NCBI GenBank assembly: GCA_003281685.1
Contig: QCBH01000001.1
Location: 62,001 to 126,000, forward strand
Origin: Prochlorococcus sp. AG-347-E23
Lineage (GTDB): Bacteria; Cyanobacteriota; Cyanobacteriia; PCC-6307; Cyanobiaceae
Length of the DNA stretch: 64,000 nt
Direction: 5' to 3'
In this document: positions 10,654 to 20,365 of the stretch, one piece after another
Layout: the number at the start of each line of letters is the position of its first letter
Position numbering within the stretch: position 1 is the stretch's first letter
The notes under the pieces: model-generated
Seen by the model: only the letters and a program-made list of their open reading frames with translations
Told to the model about the DNA's origin: nothing
Databases searched by the model: none
Program-made: the position numbers and the translations under genes

Positions 10654-10935
10654 TTAAAGGGGTGTTGCTTCAGAAATATAAGCAACTCCTCCGTAGTAGC
10701 TTAAATCATCCCTGATGTTATCTCTCATTTTATCAATTAATTCTTGCTCACAAAAAACAATTACATGAGCATTTGCTCCTAATCCTGTAAATTCCATATC
10801 TTCAGTAACAACTCTTTCAGGCCCTCTGCCTGTGGCGTGTTTCATAACTGTATATCCAGGAACATTAGCTTTTTCTAATGTTTTAATGATTGCATCTAGT
10901 TCTCTTTCACTAAATATTAAATCTAATCTTTTCAT
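10654..10935 (-). CDS. sbtB: SbtB-like PII family regulator, short form
   Basis: This 93-residue protein resembles the PII-like SbtB proteins that bind adenyl nucleotides and inhibit SbtA. The N-terminal strand MKRLDLIFSERELDAIIKTL and the glycine-rich T-loop region KHATGRGPERV are consistent with a PII-like fold. It ends at ISEATPL and has no C-terminal cysteine loop of the kind found in Synechocystis SbtB; its only cysteine is in VIVFCEQEL. It is the third gene of a tight operon, 3 bp after sbtA, so its target is almost certainly SbtA. Confidence 0.85.
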   Translation of the reverse strand: MKRLDLIFSERELDAIIKTLEKANVPGYTVMKHATGRGPERVVTEDMEFTGLGANAHVIVFCEQELIDKMRDNIRDDLSYYGGVAYISEATPL

Positions 10936-10938
10936 TTT

Positions 10939-11937
10939 TTATAGAGGAGATAATGGGATAATGGTATTTACTAAACTCATATATATGGGAATGCCAAGAA
11001 CTATATTGAATGGGAAAGTTAGACCTAGCGTAGTTGAAATATAATAACTAGATTTAGCTTCTGGAACTGTCATCCTCATCGCTGCAGGAACTGCTAAATA
11101 AGAGGCGCTTGCACATAAAACCACAAATAAAAGTGCGTTGCCAGGTCCTAAAGATAAAAATCTTGCAATGAAAACACCAATAAATGCATTAAACAAAGGC
11201 ATAAAAATGGCAAAGCTAATCAAGAAAGAACCCGCATTCTTCAGCCTCGGCAATCTTTGAGCAGCTACTATTCCCATATCTAACAAGAAGAAGCATTCTG
11301 CTCCATAAAATAATTGTCCAGTAAAAGGCTCCATTTTTGCAATTCCTGAGGGATTACTGGAAGCAGTGAGAAATCCTACAATTAAACTTGAGAGCAATAA
11401 ATAAACTGATCCATTCAAAAGTGATTCATGTAATATTGAGCTTAGATGCATTTTTCTTGACTTTGGTCTATTTGTGGGAGCTGCAAATTTCACAAGTAAT
11501 AATCCGACAATTATTGCAGGAGATTCCATTAAAGCTAATGCTCCAACCATAAACCCATCAAAGTCTATTTTTTGACTTTCCAAAAAACTTTCTGCGGAAA
11601 TAAATGTAACAGCACTAATTGAACCGTATGCTGCTGCTATTGCGGCTGAATTAAAGACATCAAACTTAAGTCTTAAAATTAAAAATCCAATCAGCGGGAT
11701 TACTAGTGACATAAGTATTGCAGCGCTTAAAGTAGGTAATACTTGATCAGTAAAACCACTTTTCTGTATCTCTATACCTCCTTTAAACCCAATAGCTAGG
11801 AGCAGATATAATGAGAAGAGTTTAGGTAATGGTGCTGGTATTTCTAAATCAGATTTAAAGAGTACTGATATTGCTCCAATCAAAAAGAAAAGAACTGGCG
11901 GGGCTAATACATTTTGCAGAATTGGATTTATTTCCAT
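10939..11937 (-). CDS. sbtA: SbtA-type sodium-dependent bicarbonate transporter
   Basis: This 332-residue protein has about ten hydrophobic segments in two inverted halves and strong similarity to SbtA, the high-affinity Na+/HCO3- symporter of the cyanobacterial plasma membrane. Diagnostic stretches include AIGFKGGIEI, AAAYGSISAVTF and GLTFPFNIVLGIP. It is somewhat shorter than beta-cyanobacterial SbtA (about 370), mainly in the cytoplasmic loop between the halves. It lies between the SulP gene (3 bp upstream) and the sbtB-like gene (3 bp downstream), forming an inorganic-carbon uptake operon for the alpha-carboxysome system. Confidence 0.92.
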   Translation of the reverse strand: MEINPILQNVLAPPVLFFLIGAISVLFKSDLEIPAPLPKLFSLYLLLAIGFKGGIEIQKSGFTDQVLPTLSAAILMSLVIPLIGFLILRLKFDVFNSAAIAAAYGSISAVTFISAESFLESQKIDFDGFMVGALALMESPAIIVGLLLVKFAAPTNRPKSRKMHLSSILHESLLNGSVYLLLSSLIVGFLTASSNPSGIAKMEPFTGQLFYGAECFFLLDMGIVAAQRLPRLKNAGSFLISFAIFMPLFNAFIGVFIARFLSLGPGNALLFVVLCASASYLAVPAAMRMTVPEAKSSYYISTTLGLTFPFNIVLGIPIYMSLVNTIIPLSPL

Positions 11938-11940
11938 AAA

Positions 11941-13596
11941 TTACTTGGCTAATTCATTTAGAGCAGTTTCTAAAGCTTCTTTTCTTGTTTCAATAATGCC
12001 TTCAACTCCAAACTTAGCTAATCTATCCTTCACTTTTTCATTTGCACCAGCAACAAATGCTTTTCTGGAATTATTTTTTGCTTCTTGCATCATATCCTCT
12101 ATTGCCAGAGTCGCCGTAACTCCAAGTCTTGGTACATCAGTGATATCTAATATCAAAACCTTGTAGTTTCTTACAAGCATCATTCTCTCAGATATGCCTT
12201 TAGCTGCTCCAAAACTAAGTGGTCCTTTTAGTCTAAACAACATTACTTCTCCTGAACATCTATCTAGAAGTGCTTTTTCGTCAGCAGGCAATGCATTTTT
12301 TCCTTGATCATCTTCTGGTAAAGGATTATCCTCGTCCATACCTTCTAATTGAGTTTCGGTTATTGAATCAATAGTGAGCATATTTGCTATGAATACACCG
12401 ACTAAAACTGCCCAAATTAAATCCCAAAAAACAGTCATTAAAAGTACGCCGTACATTACTACTGATGTTTTTAAAGATAATTTGTGAGCCCTCCTCAAGA
12501 ATCCCCAATCAATAATATCAAGGCCTACTTTTATAAGAATTCCTGCTAGTAATGCAGTTGGTATTTGCTCGGCTAAAGGTCCCGCACCAACTAAAACTAT
12601 CAACAACACAACCGAGTGAACCATTCCAGAAATGGGAGTTGATCCTCCAGATTTAACATTTATAACTGTTCTCATGGTTGCTCCCGCTCCAGGTAAACCT
12701 GAAAAGAGACCTGCTACAGCATTTCCAATTCCTTGACCAATAAGTTCTCTATCAGAATTATGTTTTGTTTGAGAGATATTGTCTGCTACTAGAGATGTCA
12801 GTAAAGAGTCAATTGCGCCAAGTACTGCTAGGACTAATCCTGCTTTGAAAATAATTGGGAAATATTGATTAAAACTTGGGAAATTTAAAGATGGAACTCC
12901 CCTTGGGATTTCTCCAATTCTATCAATAGCTCCATCTCCAAAAATTAATATTGATATTGGAGTTACTATCAATAAGGCCAAGAGAGGAGAAGGAACCCAC
13001 TGACTTATTTTTCTAGGAGTAAGAAATACTATACCAAGAGTCATTATTGCTACTCCAATAGCTGCACCATTGGGCTGGAAATTTGAAAATACAGTAGTTA
13101 AAGATTCGACTACTCCACCTCGAGTGCTAATTCCAAGTAATGGTCCAATTTGAAGCGCAATGATTATTACTCCAATACCAGACATAAATCCTGAAACAAC
13201 AGAATATGGAACTAAAGTAATATACTTTCCTAGTTTTAGAAGCCCGAATAATATTTGGAGTAAGCCCCCAATAACTACTGCTGCCATAACTAAAGGTAAA
13301 ATTTGTCCTGCAGATAGATCTCTTGGAACCCCGACTGCTGCTAAGCCTGCTACTACACCTGCAACAGTTACACTCATGGGACCGGTAGGCCCACTAACTT
13401 GAGCAGGTGTTCCGCCGAATAATGCTGCTAAAAAACCAACTACTACTGCTCCATATAGTCCATAAATTGCTCCGCCAGGTCCTAACGCAGCATTACCAAA
13501 AGCAAGAGCAAGAGGTAAAGCCACTACTGCGGCTGTGATGCCTCCAAGAATATCGCCTCTTACATTTTTCAGATGAAATCCATTAATTATTTTCAA
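11941..13596 (-). CDS. SulP family anion transporter with STAS domain (BicA-like)
   Basis: This 551-residue protein is a SulP/SLC26 transporter. It has about 12-14 membrane segments (roughly residues 10-420) with the signature AQVSGPTGPMSVTVAG, followed by a cytoplasmic STAS domain (about 440-551, ending in the VLILDITDVPRLGVTATLAI strand-helix). BicA, a Na+-dependent bicarbonate transporter, belongs to this family. The tight operon with sbtA and sbtB makes bicarbonate the most likely substrate, but sulfate or another anion cannot be excluded from sequence alone. Confidence 0.9.
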   Translation of the reverse strand: MKIINGFHLKNVRGDILGGITAAVVALPLALAFGNAALGPGGAIYGLYGAVVVGFLAALFGGTPAQVSGPTGPMSVTVAGVVAGLAAVGVPRDLSAGQILPLVMAAVVIGGLLQILFGLLKLGKYITLVPYSVVSGFMSGIGVIIIALQIGPLLGISTRGGVVESLTTVFSNFQPNGAAIGVAIMTLGIVFLTPRKISQWVPSPLLALLIVTPISILIFGDGAIDRIGEIPRGVPSLNFPSFNQYFPIIFKAGLVLAVLGAIDSLLTSLVADNISQTKHNSDRELIGQGIGNAVAGLFSGLPGAGATMRTVINVKSGGSTPISGMVHSVVLLIVLVGAGPLAEQIPTALLAGILIKVGLDIIDWGFLRRAHKLSLKTSVVMYGVLLMTVFWDLIWAVLVGVFIANMLTIDSITETQLEGMDEDNPLPEDDQGKNALPADEKALLDRCSGEVMLFRLKGPLSFGAAKGISERMMLVRNYKVLILDITDVPRLGVTATLAIEDMMQEAKNNSRKAFVAGANEKVKDRLAKFGVEGIIETRKEALETALNELAK

Positions 13597-13817
13597 AGAT
13601 ACTCTCCTTAAAATAAATACTTAACTAGAAGATATTATCTCTTAATGACGTAAATTTGTGAAAAATGAAGTTTGTGCAAAATATTTTTGTAACTTTTTTT
13701 TCTTATTTAGATAAATTTTAGTTAATTTTCCTGAACAAAATGAGTCTCTGATTGATTTAAGTGCGAGGTGAGCGATTAATGTATTAAATAATATTTTTAA
13801 ATTTAAATAATATTCAA

Positions 13818-14819
13818 ATGAATTCGATTATTCGTCCAAGAAGATTAAGAAGGTCTGAGGCAATTAGAGAAATGGTAAGAGAAAACTATCTTAAAGCTTC
13901 GGACTTGATATATCCATTATTTATTCATGAAAAAGATCTTAAAGAGGAAATTTCGGCAATGCCAGGAACTTTTAGATGGGATATGAATGGCTTAATAAAG
14001 GAGGTCACTAGGGCATGGGAATTGGGAATAAGGTGTATTGTTCTTTTTCCAAAAATAAAAGATAGCTTAAAGACTGAAGATGGAGCAGAGTGTTTTAATG
14101 AAGACGGTTTAATTCCTAGAGCTATTCGAATATTAAAAAAAGAGATTCCAGAAATGGCAATAATGACAGATGTTGCCTTGGACCCTTACTCGTGTGATGG
14201 ACATGATGGCTTAGTTGATGAAACTGGAAAAATATTGAATGATGAAACGATTGAAATTTTAAAAAAACAAGCTTTAACTCAAGCTAGAGCTGGAGCAGAT
14301 TTTATTGGCCCTAGTGACATGATGGATGGGAGAGTTGGAGCAATTAGGACTGCTCTTGATAGTGAAGGATTTAGTGATGTAGGTATTATTAGTTATACAG
14401 CTAAATATTCATCTGCTTATTATGGTCCGTTTAGAACTGCTTTAGATTCGGCTCCTAGAGAAAATAGTAAGAAAATAATTCCAGACGATAAGTCTACATA
14501 TCAAATGGACCCTGCCAATTCAAAAGAGGCTTTGATTGAATCTGCATTGGATCAGTATGAAGGAGCTGATATTTTGATGGTAAAACCGGGAATTTCATAT
14601 TTGGATATTGTTTATAGACTAAGCACATTTTCAAATAAACCCATAGCTGCATACAACGTTAGTGGGGAGTACTCCATGGTAAAGTCTGCTGCTATGAAAA
14701 ACTGGATTAATGAAAAAGATATTGTGTTAGAAACGTTGCTTAGTTTCAAAAGAGCAGGAGCAAAACTGATACTTACTTATCATGCTTGCGATGCATCTCA
14801 ATGGTTGCAGGATAAGTAA
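13818..14819 (+). CDS. hemB: Porphobilinogen synthase (delta-aminolevulinate dehydratase)
   Basis: This 333-residue protein condenses two 5-aminolevulinates to porphobilinogen, the common step to haem, chlorophyll and bilins. Motifs present include MTDVALDPYSCDGHDG, GADFIGPSDMMDGR, the Schiff-base region ADILMVKPGISYLDI and AAYNVSGEYSMV. Cysteine content around the DVALDPYSCDGHDG loop is reduced, consistent with Mg-dependent rather than Zn-dependent forms. It starts at an ATG 221 bp from the divergent SulP gene. Confidence 0.97.
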   Translation: MNSIIRPRRLRRSEAIREMVRENYLKASDLIYPLFIHEKDLKEEISAMPGTFRWDMNGLIKEVTRAWELGIRCIVLFPKIKDSLKTEDGAECFNEDGLIPRAIRILKKEIPEMAIMTDVALDPYSCDGHDGLVDETGKILNDETIEILKKQALTQARAGADFIGPSDMMDGRVGAIRTALDSEGFSDVGIISYTAKYSSAYYGPFRTALDSAPRENSKKIIPDDKSTYQMDPANSKEALIESALDQYEGADILMVKPGISYLDIVYRLSTFSNKPIAAYNVSGEYSMVKSAAMKNWINEKDIVLETLLSFKRAGAKLILTYHACDASQWLQDK

Positions 14820-14881
14820 AAACTCATTATTAACAAAAATTTGGTTTATTCTTAGATTAATAATAGATTAATTACTTTGTT

Positions 14882-15268
14882 TTGAAGTTATCACAGGAAG
14901 TAAATAGGATTGGTCACATCGCACTTAGAGTAGAGAATCTCGAAAGGGCCAAATCTTTTTATATTAAGCTTGGTATGAATTTAGTTTGGGACGATAAAGA
15001 TTGGTCTTATTTAGAGGCTGGTAAAGGGAAGGATGGACTTGCGTTGTTAGGCCCTAGCTACAAAGCTGCAGGACCACACTTTGCTTTTCATTTTGAAAAT
15101 AAAAAAGAAGTGGAAAATATTCAAAATGATTTAAAGAATTCTGGTGTGAAAGTTGGTCCTTTACATGAACATAGAGATGGAACAGCATCTTTTTATATGA
15201 AGGATACTGAAGGCAACTGGCTCGAGATGCTTTATGTTCCTCCTGAAGGGATTCAATCAAATGTTTGA
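14882..15268 (+). CDS. VOC superfamily protein (glyoxalase I-like)
   Basis: This 128-residue protein has a paired beta-alpha-beta-beta-beta fold signature: the first module begins RIGHIALRVENLERAKSFYI and the second includes PHFAFHF and the final GNWLEMLYVP. Candidate metal ligands are His near residue 10, a central His and the Glu in WLEML. Relatives include lactoylglutathione lyases and dioxygenases, so the substrate is uncertain. The only in-frame start that keeps the first strand is TTG at 14882. The 3' end abuts mutS2. Confidence 0.85.
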   Translation: MKLSQEVNRIGHIALRVENLERAKSFYIKLGMNLVWDDKDWSYLEAGKGKDGLALLGPSYKAAGPHFAFHFENKKEVENIQNDLKNSGVKVGPLHEHRDGTASFYMKDTEGNWLEMLYVPPEGIQSNV

Positions 15269-15282
15269 TTCTTTTTTTTTGT

Positions 15283-17694
15283 ATGCAAGAGAAAAGTTAT
15301 TCTAAAAAATCATATTCAGATAACACCTTAGAAGAAGAATCTATAAGCCTTTTAGAGTGGGATTCATTAAAAATGCATTTATCTTCATTCGCCTCAACGG
15401 AAATGGGTAAACGAGCAATTTTAAGTTTTGATATTCCTTCAGAATACGAAGCCTCTAAAAGACTATTGAATGAAACTGTTGAAATAAATGAGCTAGAAAA
15501 TAATTTAGATAAATCAATTAGTTTTTCTGGTGTTTTTGATATTAATAGAAATATTGAAATTTGTTCCAAGGGAGGTGTAATTTCATCTTCTGAATTGTTA
15601 GAAATTGCGAAAACAATTGCTGCAGCAAGAAATTTAAAAAAAATATTATTAGATTTTGAACAAAGGCCTTACATTTCATCATTTACAAAAAATTTAATTG
15701 ACCATCAGAATATCGAAAAGATTTTTAAAAAAGGCATTGAATCTAATGGAAGGATTTCAGACAATGCAAGTAATGAACTATCTATTTTTAGAAAAGAATT
15801 ATTATCTAAAAAACTTGAAAGAAAAATATTAGTTGAGAAATTTATTCAAAAGAATTTAGCTTATTTGCAAGATACTACTATTGGAGATCGATATGGTAGA
15901 CCTGTTTTAGCAGTCAAAGTTAATTATGTAGATAAATTTAAAGGCATAATTCATGACTCTTCATCCTCAGGAAATACAGTATATTTTGAGCCTGAAAGTG
16001 TAGTAATGAAAGGTAATAAGATTGCTTCTTTAGAGGCTAGGATAACAGCAGAAGAATTTAAATTACTTAAGAAATGGTCTCAAGTTGTTAGTGATAATTC
16101 AGAAAATCTTATTGAAATGGCATATATTTTATTGAGATTAGAAAATGCTTTTACTCGTTCAAGATATTCGAAATGGATTGGAGGCAAAGCTCCTACCTTT
16201 GAGAAAAATCCTATTATTTCTTTAATTGGTTTTTCTCATCCGTTATTGATTTGGGAACATAAGAAAAAAGGAGCCCCTCCACCAGTGGCCGTCGATTTTC
16301 ATATTAATAGAAATATTAAGGTTGTAGCTATTACAGGTCCAAATACTGGAGGTAAAACTGCAGCTTTAAAAGGTTTGGGTTTGTCTTTACTAATGGCAAG
16401 AGTAGGATTATTGATACCCTCAACTAATAACCCTATTATTCCTTTTTGTCCAAATATATATGTGGATATAGGAGATAATCAATCATTAGAAGAAAATTTA
16501 TCTACTTTCAGTGGGCATATATCCCGCATAAAAGAGATATTGGATTCACTTGATAATAAAAAAGGATTATCAGTTGTTTTGTTAGATGAGATTGGATCTG
16601 GTACAGATCCTTTTGAAGGAAGTGCTCTTGCGATGGCTTTATTAAAAGAATTTGCAAATAAATCTGATATCACTTTAGCAACTACACATTATGGAGATAT
16701 TAAGGCTTTAAAATATAATGACTCAAGATTTGAAAACGTATCAGTTGCCTTTGATGAGGATTCTTTGAAGCCAAAGTATATACTCAACTGGGGTATTCCT
16801 GGGAGAAGTAATGCTTTGTCAATTTCAAAGAGAATTGGTCTCGATGAAAGCATACTTAATGAAGCTGCAAATTATCTAAAGCCAAAAGAAGTTGATAATA
16901 TTAACAGTATTATCAAAGGACTTGAGGAAGAGAGGATTAAGCAACAAAATTCTGCAGAAGAGGCTGCGGAACTGATTGCAAGAACTGAAATATTACATGA
17001 TGAACTGAAGAGAAATTATGAATATCAAAAAATAAATGCTGAAAAAATGCAAGAAATTGAAAGGTCTAAACTATCAAAACATATCGTATCCGCTAAAAAA
17101 GAGGTAATAGATTTGATTAAAAAATTAAGAGATAAAAATGTTAATGGAGAGGATACGAGAATTATTGGAAAAAGATTAAAGGAAATTGAGATGGAACATT
17201 TATCCCAAAAAAAATTTGAAAAGTCAATATCATGGAATCCTCAGGTAGGCGATTTTGTAAAAATTAAAAGTCTAAATAGTACGGGACAAATTGTAGATTT
17301 AGATAAAAAATGTGGTTTTTATGAAGTTAAATGTGGTTCATTCAGAAGCACATTATCTATAAATGACTTTGAAGGTATTAATGGAGAAAAGCCTAATTTC
17401 AAAATGTCAAAAATTGAGATCAAGTCTACAAGAGAAGATTTTTCTTTTTCTAAAATTAGAACGAGTAAAAATACAATTGACGTAAGAGGACTAAGAGTTC
17501 ATGAAGCCGAAATAATTATTGAGGAGAAAATTAGAAAATTTCATGGACCGCTATGGATTGTTCATGGAATTGGCACAGGGAAATTAAAAAAAGGACTAAG
17601 AAATTGGTTATCAGGTTTAAATTATGTTGATAAGATTGAAGATGCAGCCAACAACGAGGGTGGTCCTGGTTGCAGTATTGCGTGGATAAAATAA
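15283..17694 (+). CDS. mutS2: MutS2 family ATPase with C-terminal Smr domain
   Basis: This protein of about 803 residues carries the MutS core and ATPase domains (Walker A GPNTGGKT near 352-359, Walker B VVLLDEIGSGTDP), a long coiled coil and a C-terminal Smr domain (IDVRGLRVHEAEIIIEEKIR and WIVHGIGTGKLKKGL). MutS2 acts in suppression of recombination or in ribosome collision rescue rather than in mismatch repair. I chose the ATG at 15283. A TTG at 15265 would add six hydrophobic residues and overlap the upstream gene. The Smr LDLR tetrapeptide is IDVR here. Confidence 0.93.
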   Translation: MQEKSYSKKSYSDNTLEEESISLLEWDSLKMHLSSFASTEMGKRAILSFDIPSEYEASKRLLNETVEINELENNLDKSISFSGVFDINRNIEICSKGGVISSSELLEIAKTIAAARNLKKILLDFEQRPYISSFTKNLIDHQNIEKIFKKGIESNGRISDNASNELSIFRKELLSKKLERKILVEKFIQKNLAYLQDTTIGDRYGRPVLAVKVNYVDKFKGIIHDSSSSGNTVYFEPESVVMKGNKIASLEARITAEEFKLLKKWSQVVSDNSENLIEMAYILLRLENAFTRSRYSKWIGGKAPTFEKNPIISLIGFSHPLLIWEHKKKGAPPPVAVDFHINRNIKVVAITGPNTGGKTAALKGLGLSLLMARVGLLIPSTNNPIIPFCPNIYVDIGDNQSLEENLSTFSGHISRIKEILDSLDNKKGLSVVLLDEIGSGTDPFEGSALAMALLKEFANKSDITLATTHYGDIKALKYNDSRFENVSVAFDEDSLKPKYILNWGIPGRSNALSISKRIGLDESILNEAANYLKPKEVDNINSIIKGLEEERIKQQNSAEEAAELIARTEILHDELKRNYEYQKINAEKMQEIERSKLSKHIVSAKKEVIDLIKKLRDKNVNGEDTRIIGKRLKEIEMEHLSQKKFEKSISWNPQVGDFVKIKSLNSTGQIVDLDKKCGFYEVKCGSFRSTLSINDFEGINGEKPNFKMSKIEIKSTREDFSFSKIRTSKNTIDVRGLRVHEAEIIIEEKIRKFHGPLWIVHGIGTGKLKKGLRNWLSGLNYVDKIEDAANNEGGPGCSIAWIK

Positions 17695-17734
17695 AATTTA
17701 AATTACCTAGAAAACAATTTAATAAGTGTATTAA

Positions 17735-18718
17735 GTGCAATTTATTGATCAAGCAAACATTATTCTTAAAGCTGGAAAAGGTGGAAATGGAATAGTCTCA
17801 TTTAGAAGAGAAAAATTCGTTCCTGCTGGAGGACCTTCGGGGGGAAATGGTGGCAGAGGGGGTTCAGTTATTTTGATGGCTGACAATAATCTTCAAACAT
17901 TATTAGATTTCAAATTCAAACGTGAAATAATTGCTGAAGATGGATGCAAAGGAGGTCCTAATAAGAGATCAGGTGCTTCAGGTGAGGATACAATCCTTAA
18001 AGTTCCTTGTGGTACAGAAATTAGGGATATTAAAACCGGCATTATTTTAGGAGACTTAACTAAAGATAAACAGAGTTTAACTATTGCCATTGGAGGAAGA
18101 GGTGGACATGGTAACGCTTACTATTTAAGTAATCAAAATAGAGCCCCAGAATCATTCACTGAAGGAAAAGAAGGTGAGATATGGGAGGTTCAATTAGAAC
18201 TAAAACTTCTTGCAGAGGTTGGGATTATAGGCCTTCCAAATGCTGGAAAAAGTACTTTGATTTCCGTTGTATCATCTGCCCGTCCAAAAATCGCAAATTA
18301 TCCTTTCACAACTCTAATACCTAACTTAGGTGTAGTAAGAAAAATTGATGGGAACGGTTGCCTTTTTGCAGATATTCCTGGATTAATATCAGGGGCAGCT
18401 AATGGAGTAGGTTTAGGACATGATTTTTTAAGGCACATCCAAAGAACGAAAATACTCGTTCACTTAATTGATGCAATTGCAGAAAATCCTTTAGATGATT
18501 TTGAGATAATTGAGCAGGAGTTAAAAAAATATGGGAAAGGTCTTTTAGATAAAGAGAGGATAATAGTATTGAATAAAATGGAGCTGGTAGATGATGATTA
18601 TTTGAAAATAATTTCAAAAAAGTTAGAAGATTTATCTAAAAAGAAAGTTTTAGTTATTTCTTCATCTTTAAAAAAAGGTTTATCTTCACTCCTTTCTGAA
18701 GTATGGAAAAGGATTTAA
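17735..18718 (+). CDS. obgE: Obg family GTPase (ribosome assembly)
   Basis: This 327-residue protein has the glycine-rich Obg fold first ([20 protein letters not shown]) and then a GTPase domain with G1 GLPNAGKST, a switch region [11 protein letters not shown]3 DIPGLI and G4 NKMEL. It assists late 50S assembly and stress control. The start is GTG at 17735, giving MQFIDQANI, the canonical Obg N-terminus. No C-terminal OCT domain is present, as in many cyanobacterial forms. It follows mutS2 by 40 bp and may be co-transcribed. Confidence 0.97.
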   Translation: MQFIDQANIILKAGKGGNGIVSFRREKFVPAGGPSGGNGGRGGSVILMADNNLQTLLDFKFKREIIAEDGCKGGPNKRSGASGEDTILKVPCGTEIRDIKTGIILGDLTKDKQSLTIAIGGRGGHGNAYYLSNQNRAPESFTEGKEGEIWEVQLELKLLAEVGIIGLPNAGKSTLISVVSSARPKIANYPFTTLIPNLGVVRKIDGNGCLFADIPGLISGAANGVGLGHDFLRHIQRTKILVHLIDAIAENPLDDFEIIEQELKKYGKGLLDKERIIVLNKMELVDDDYLKIISKKLEDLSKKKVLVISSSLKKGLSSLLSEVWKRI

Positions 18719-18803
18719 CTAAAATTAAAAATTATTTTGTAAAAAATACACTTGATTTAATAATGAAAATTAGTCATAAATAAGATACTTCTCTAAACAC
18801 AAT

Positions 18804-18986
18804 ATGAATTTCTATACTTGCTTTGATCAACAAGGAAAAATAATAGCTAGATGTCAAACCATTCAAGATATTGAGGTTTTGAAAAAAATGGGGAGACCAA
18901 TTGTAGAAGTTAAGGAAATGAAAAATGAGGAGTCGGTTGTATGTTCCCTTACAGGAAGTCCATCCGACTTTAATAGAGATTACTGA
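18804..18986 (+). CDS. Small hypothetical protein (60 aa)
   Basis: A 60-residue protein starting MNFYTCFDQQGKIIARCQTI, with no signal peptide or membrane helix and three cysteines. I do not recognise a named family. Its coding quality, an ATG start, and a strong hairpin terminator immediately downstream support a real gene rather than chance. It stands 85 bp after obg on the same strand and converges on CP12. Confidence 0.7.
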   Translation: MNFYTCFDQQGKIIARCQTIQDIEVLKKMGRPIVEVKEMKNEESVVCSLTGSPSDFNRDY

Positions 18987-19002
18987 TATAATTTAAAAGA
19001 AT

Positions 19003-19029
19003 AAAAAAGGGCTTTTAAAGCCCTTTTTT
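19003..19029. terminator. Bidirectional intrinsic terminator between two convergent genes
   Basis: A GGGCTTT/AAAGCCC stem (19009-19015 with 19017-19023) is flanked by an A-tract on the left and a T-tract on the right. It can therefore terminate transcripts from both the 60-residue gene on the plus strand and the CP12 gene on the minus strand. Confidence 0.85.
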
Positions 19030-19054
19030 ATTGTGAATTATCTATCGAAAAAAC

Positions 19055-19273
19055 TTAATCATCATAAACAAGACATTCTGGTTCATCCGGGTTGGCATCG
19101 CAGAATAGTTCCAAAGCATTAGGGTCATGTTTATCCTCTGGATGATGATCCTTATATTCTTCTAGTTCTTTTAGCTCTTCAGTTAAATGTCTGACCTTTG
19201 GAAGATTGCCCTCTGCTTTTGCAGATTCGATTTCCGATTGATCTTTTTTGATGTGTTCGTCAATGGATTTCAT
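19055..19273 (-). CDS. CP12-like Calvin cycle regulator
   Basis: This 72-residue acidic protein ends with LELFCDANPDEPECLVYDD, the CP12 C-terminal loop with its paired cysteines around a proline. CP12 links GAPDH and phosphoribulokinase in the dark under thioredoxin control. The N-terminal cysteine pair and the AWDxVEEL core of canonical CP12 are missing; the segment RHLTEELKELEEY holds the equivalent helix. With only one disulfide, it would be expected mainly to bind GAPDH through its C-terminus. It is followed by the shared terminator at 19003-19029. Confidence 0.88.
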   Translation of the reverse strand: MKSIDEHIKKDQSEIESAKAEGNLPKVRHLTEELKELEEYKDHHPEDKHDPNALELFCDANPDEPECLVYDD

Positions 19274-19397
19274 TTTAAGCTTTTCGTACTTTAGTAGACA
19301 TACATAACATAGTTAATTTCTAATGAAATTGCATTATCTATGAACTAAATAAGTGTTCATTACAACATTTTTTTTGCTAAATTGATTTATGGATTTT

Positions 19398-20342
19398 TTA
19401 GGACTCTACTCTCATTATTTCCTTTAAAGATGGTAGAACTGGGATTAGCTGATTTGGGTTTAAAGGGAATAAAGCTTTGTAGTAATCTTTTTTCCATTCA
19501 TTCTCAAAGCATGTCCTATTTACGTTAGACAATTTGAAGAATTTTAATCTCCATTCATTGATCTTTTCGAAACTTGATAGTTCTTGTTCAGTACACTTGA
19601 AAAGTTTGCTATATATCAATTCCCATCTTATAAGCGTTGGAAAAAGGTAAATATCTGCGTAGGTTAACTCTTCTCCAAATATCCAGTCCCCTTTGTTTTT
19701 TTGTAGTAAATTTTCAACTTCATTTATAGCTGCGAAAAGATTTTGACTTGCTTTTTCGTAAGCTGACTGGTTTCTGGCGAAACCACATTTGTATACGCCA
19801 TCATTAATGTTGTTATTGATTAAATCTAAAAATTTTTGATTACAGTCTTTAATAGTTAATATTTGATATTTAGATTGAATTTTTATTGAATTTAGTTGTC
19901 TAATAATCTGTGAACTTTCATTAGTCAAAATATTTACTTCATCTTTTACAAAACTAATTAAAAGAGGTAATGTCGCTCTAAAAATAATCTTTTTATTAGC
20001 TTTTTTGTAAAGGTCTGAAAGTCTCATACATTCCTTAAACTTTTTATTGAAAATCCATTCTCCATGCTCAACATCTGCTTTTAAAAAAATAACTTTAACT
20101 TTTTTAGATAAATGTTTTATTTCGTGGACGAGTAAAGTTCTTTGACACCATGGACAAGAATTCCCTACCAATAAATAAATTTGTCCATTCTCATTATTGA
20201 TATTGTATTCACTTTCAATTGTTATACCTTTAGGTCTTTTATAATTACCTTGTATATCTGATGGCGCGAAGCCATTCATTAATTTGGTCCAAAACCAAAA
20301 CCAGAATTTTCTGGTGGCATTTATAAGGTATTTGTTTTGCAT
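19398..20342 (-). CDS. Glutathione S-transferase-like protein (glutathionyl-hydroquinone reductase family)
   Basis: This 314-residue protein has an N-terminal thioredoxin-like domain with the active-site motif NSCPWCQRTLLVHEIKHL and a C-terminal all-helical GST domain (GDWIFGEELTYADIYLFPTL). The overall length and CPWCQR position fit the ECM4/Xi-class glutathionyl-hydroquinone reductases, although the classical motif is CPWAHR. The second cysteine could give glutaredoxin-like chemistry. The substrate is unknown. It is divergent from the aspartoacylase gene with 23 bp between starts. Confidence 0.8.
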   Translation of the reverse strand: MQNKYLINATRKFWFWFWTKLMNGFAPSDIQGNYKRPKGITIESEYNINNENGQIYLLVGNSCPWCQRTLLVHEIKHLSKKVKVIFLKADVEHGEWIFNKKFKECMRLSDLYKKANKKIIFRATLPLLISFVKDEVNILTNESSQIIRQLNSIKIQSKYQILTIKDCNQKFLDLINNNINDGVYKCGFARNQSAYEKASQNLFAAINEVENLLQKNKGDWIFGEELTYADIYLFPTLIRWELIYSKLFKCTEQELSSFEKINEWRLKFFKLSNVNRTCFENEWKKDYYKALFPLNPNQLIPVLPSLKEIMRVES

Positions 20343-20365
20343 AAAATTTTATTTTCAAAGAAAAA

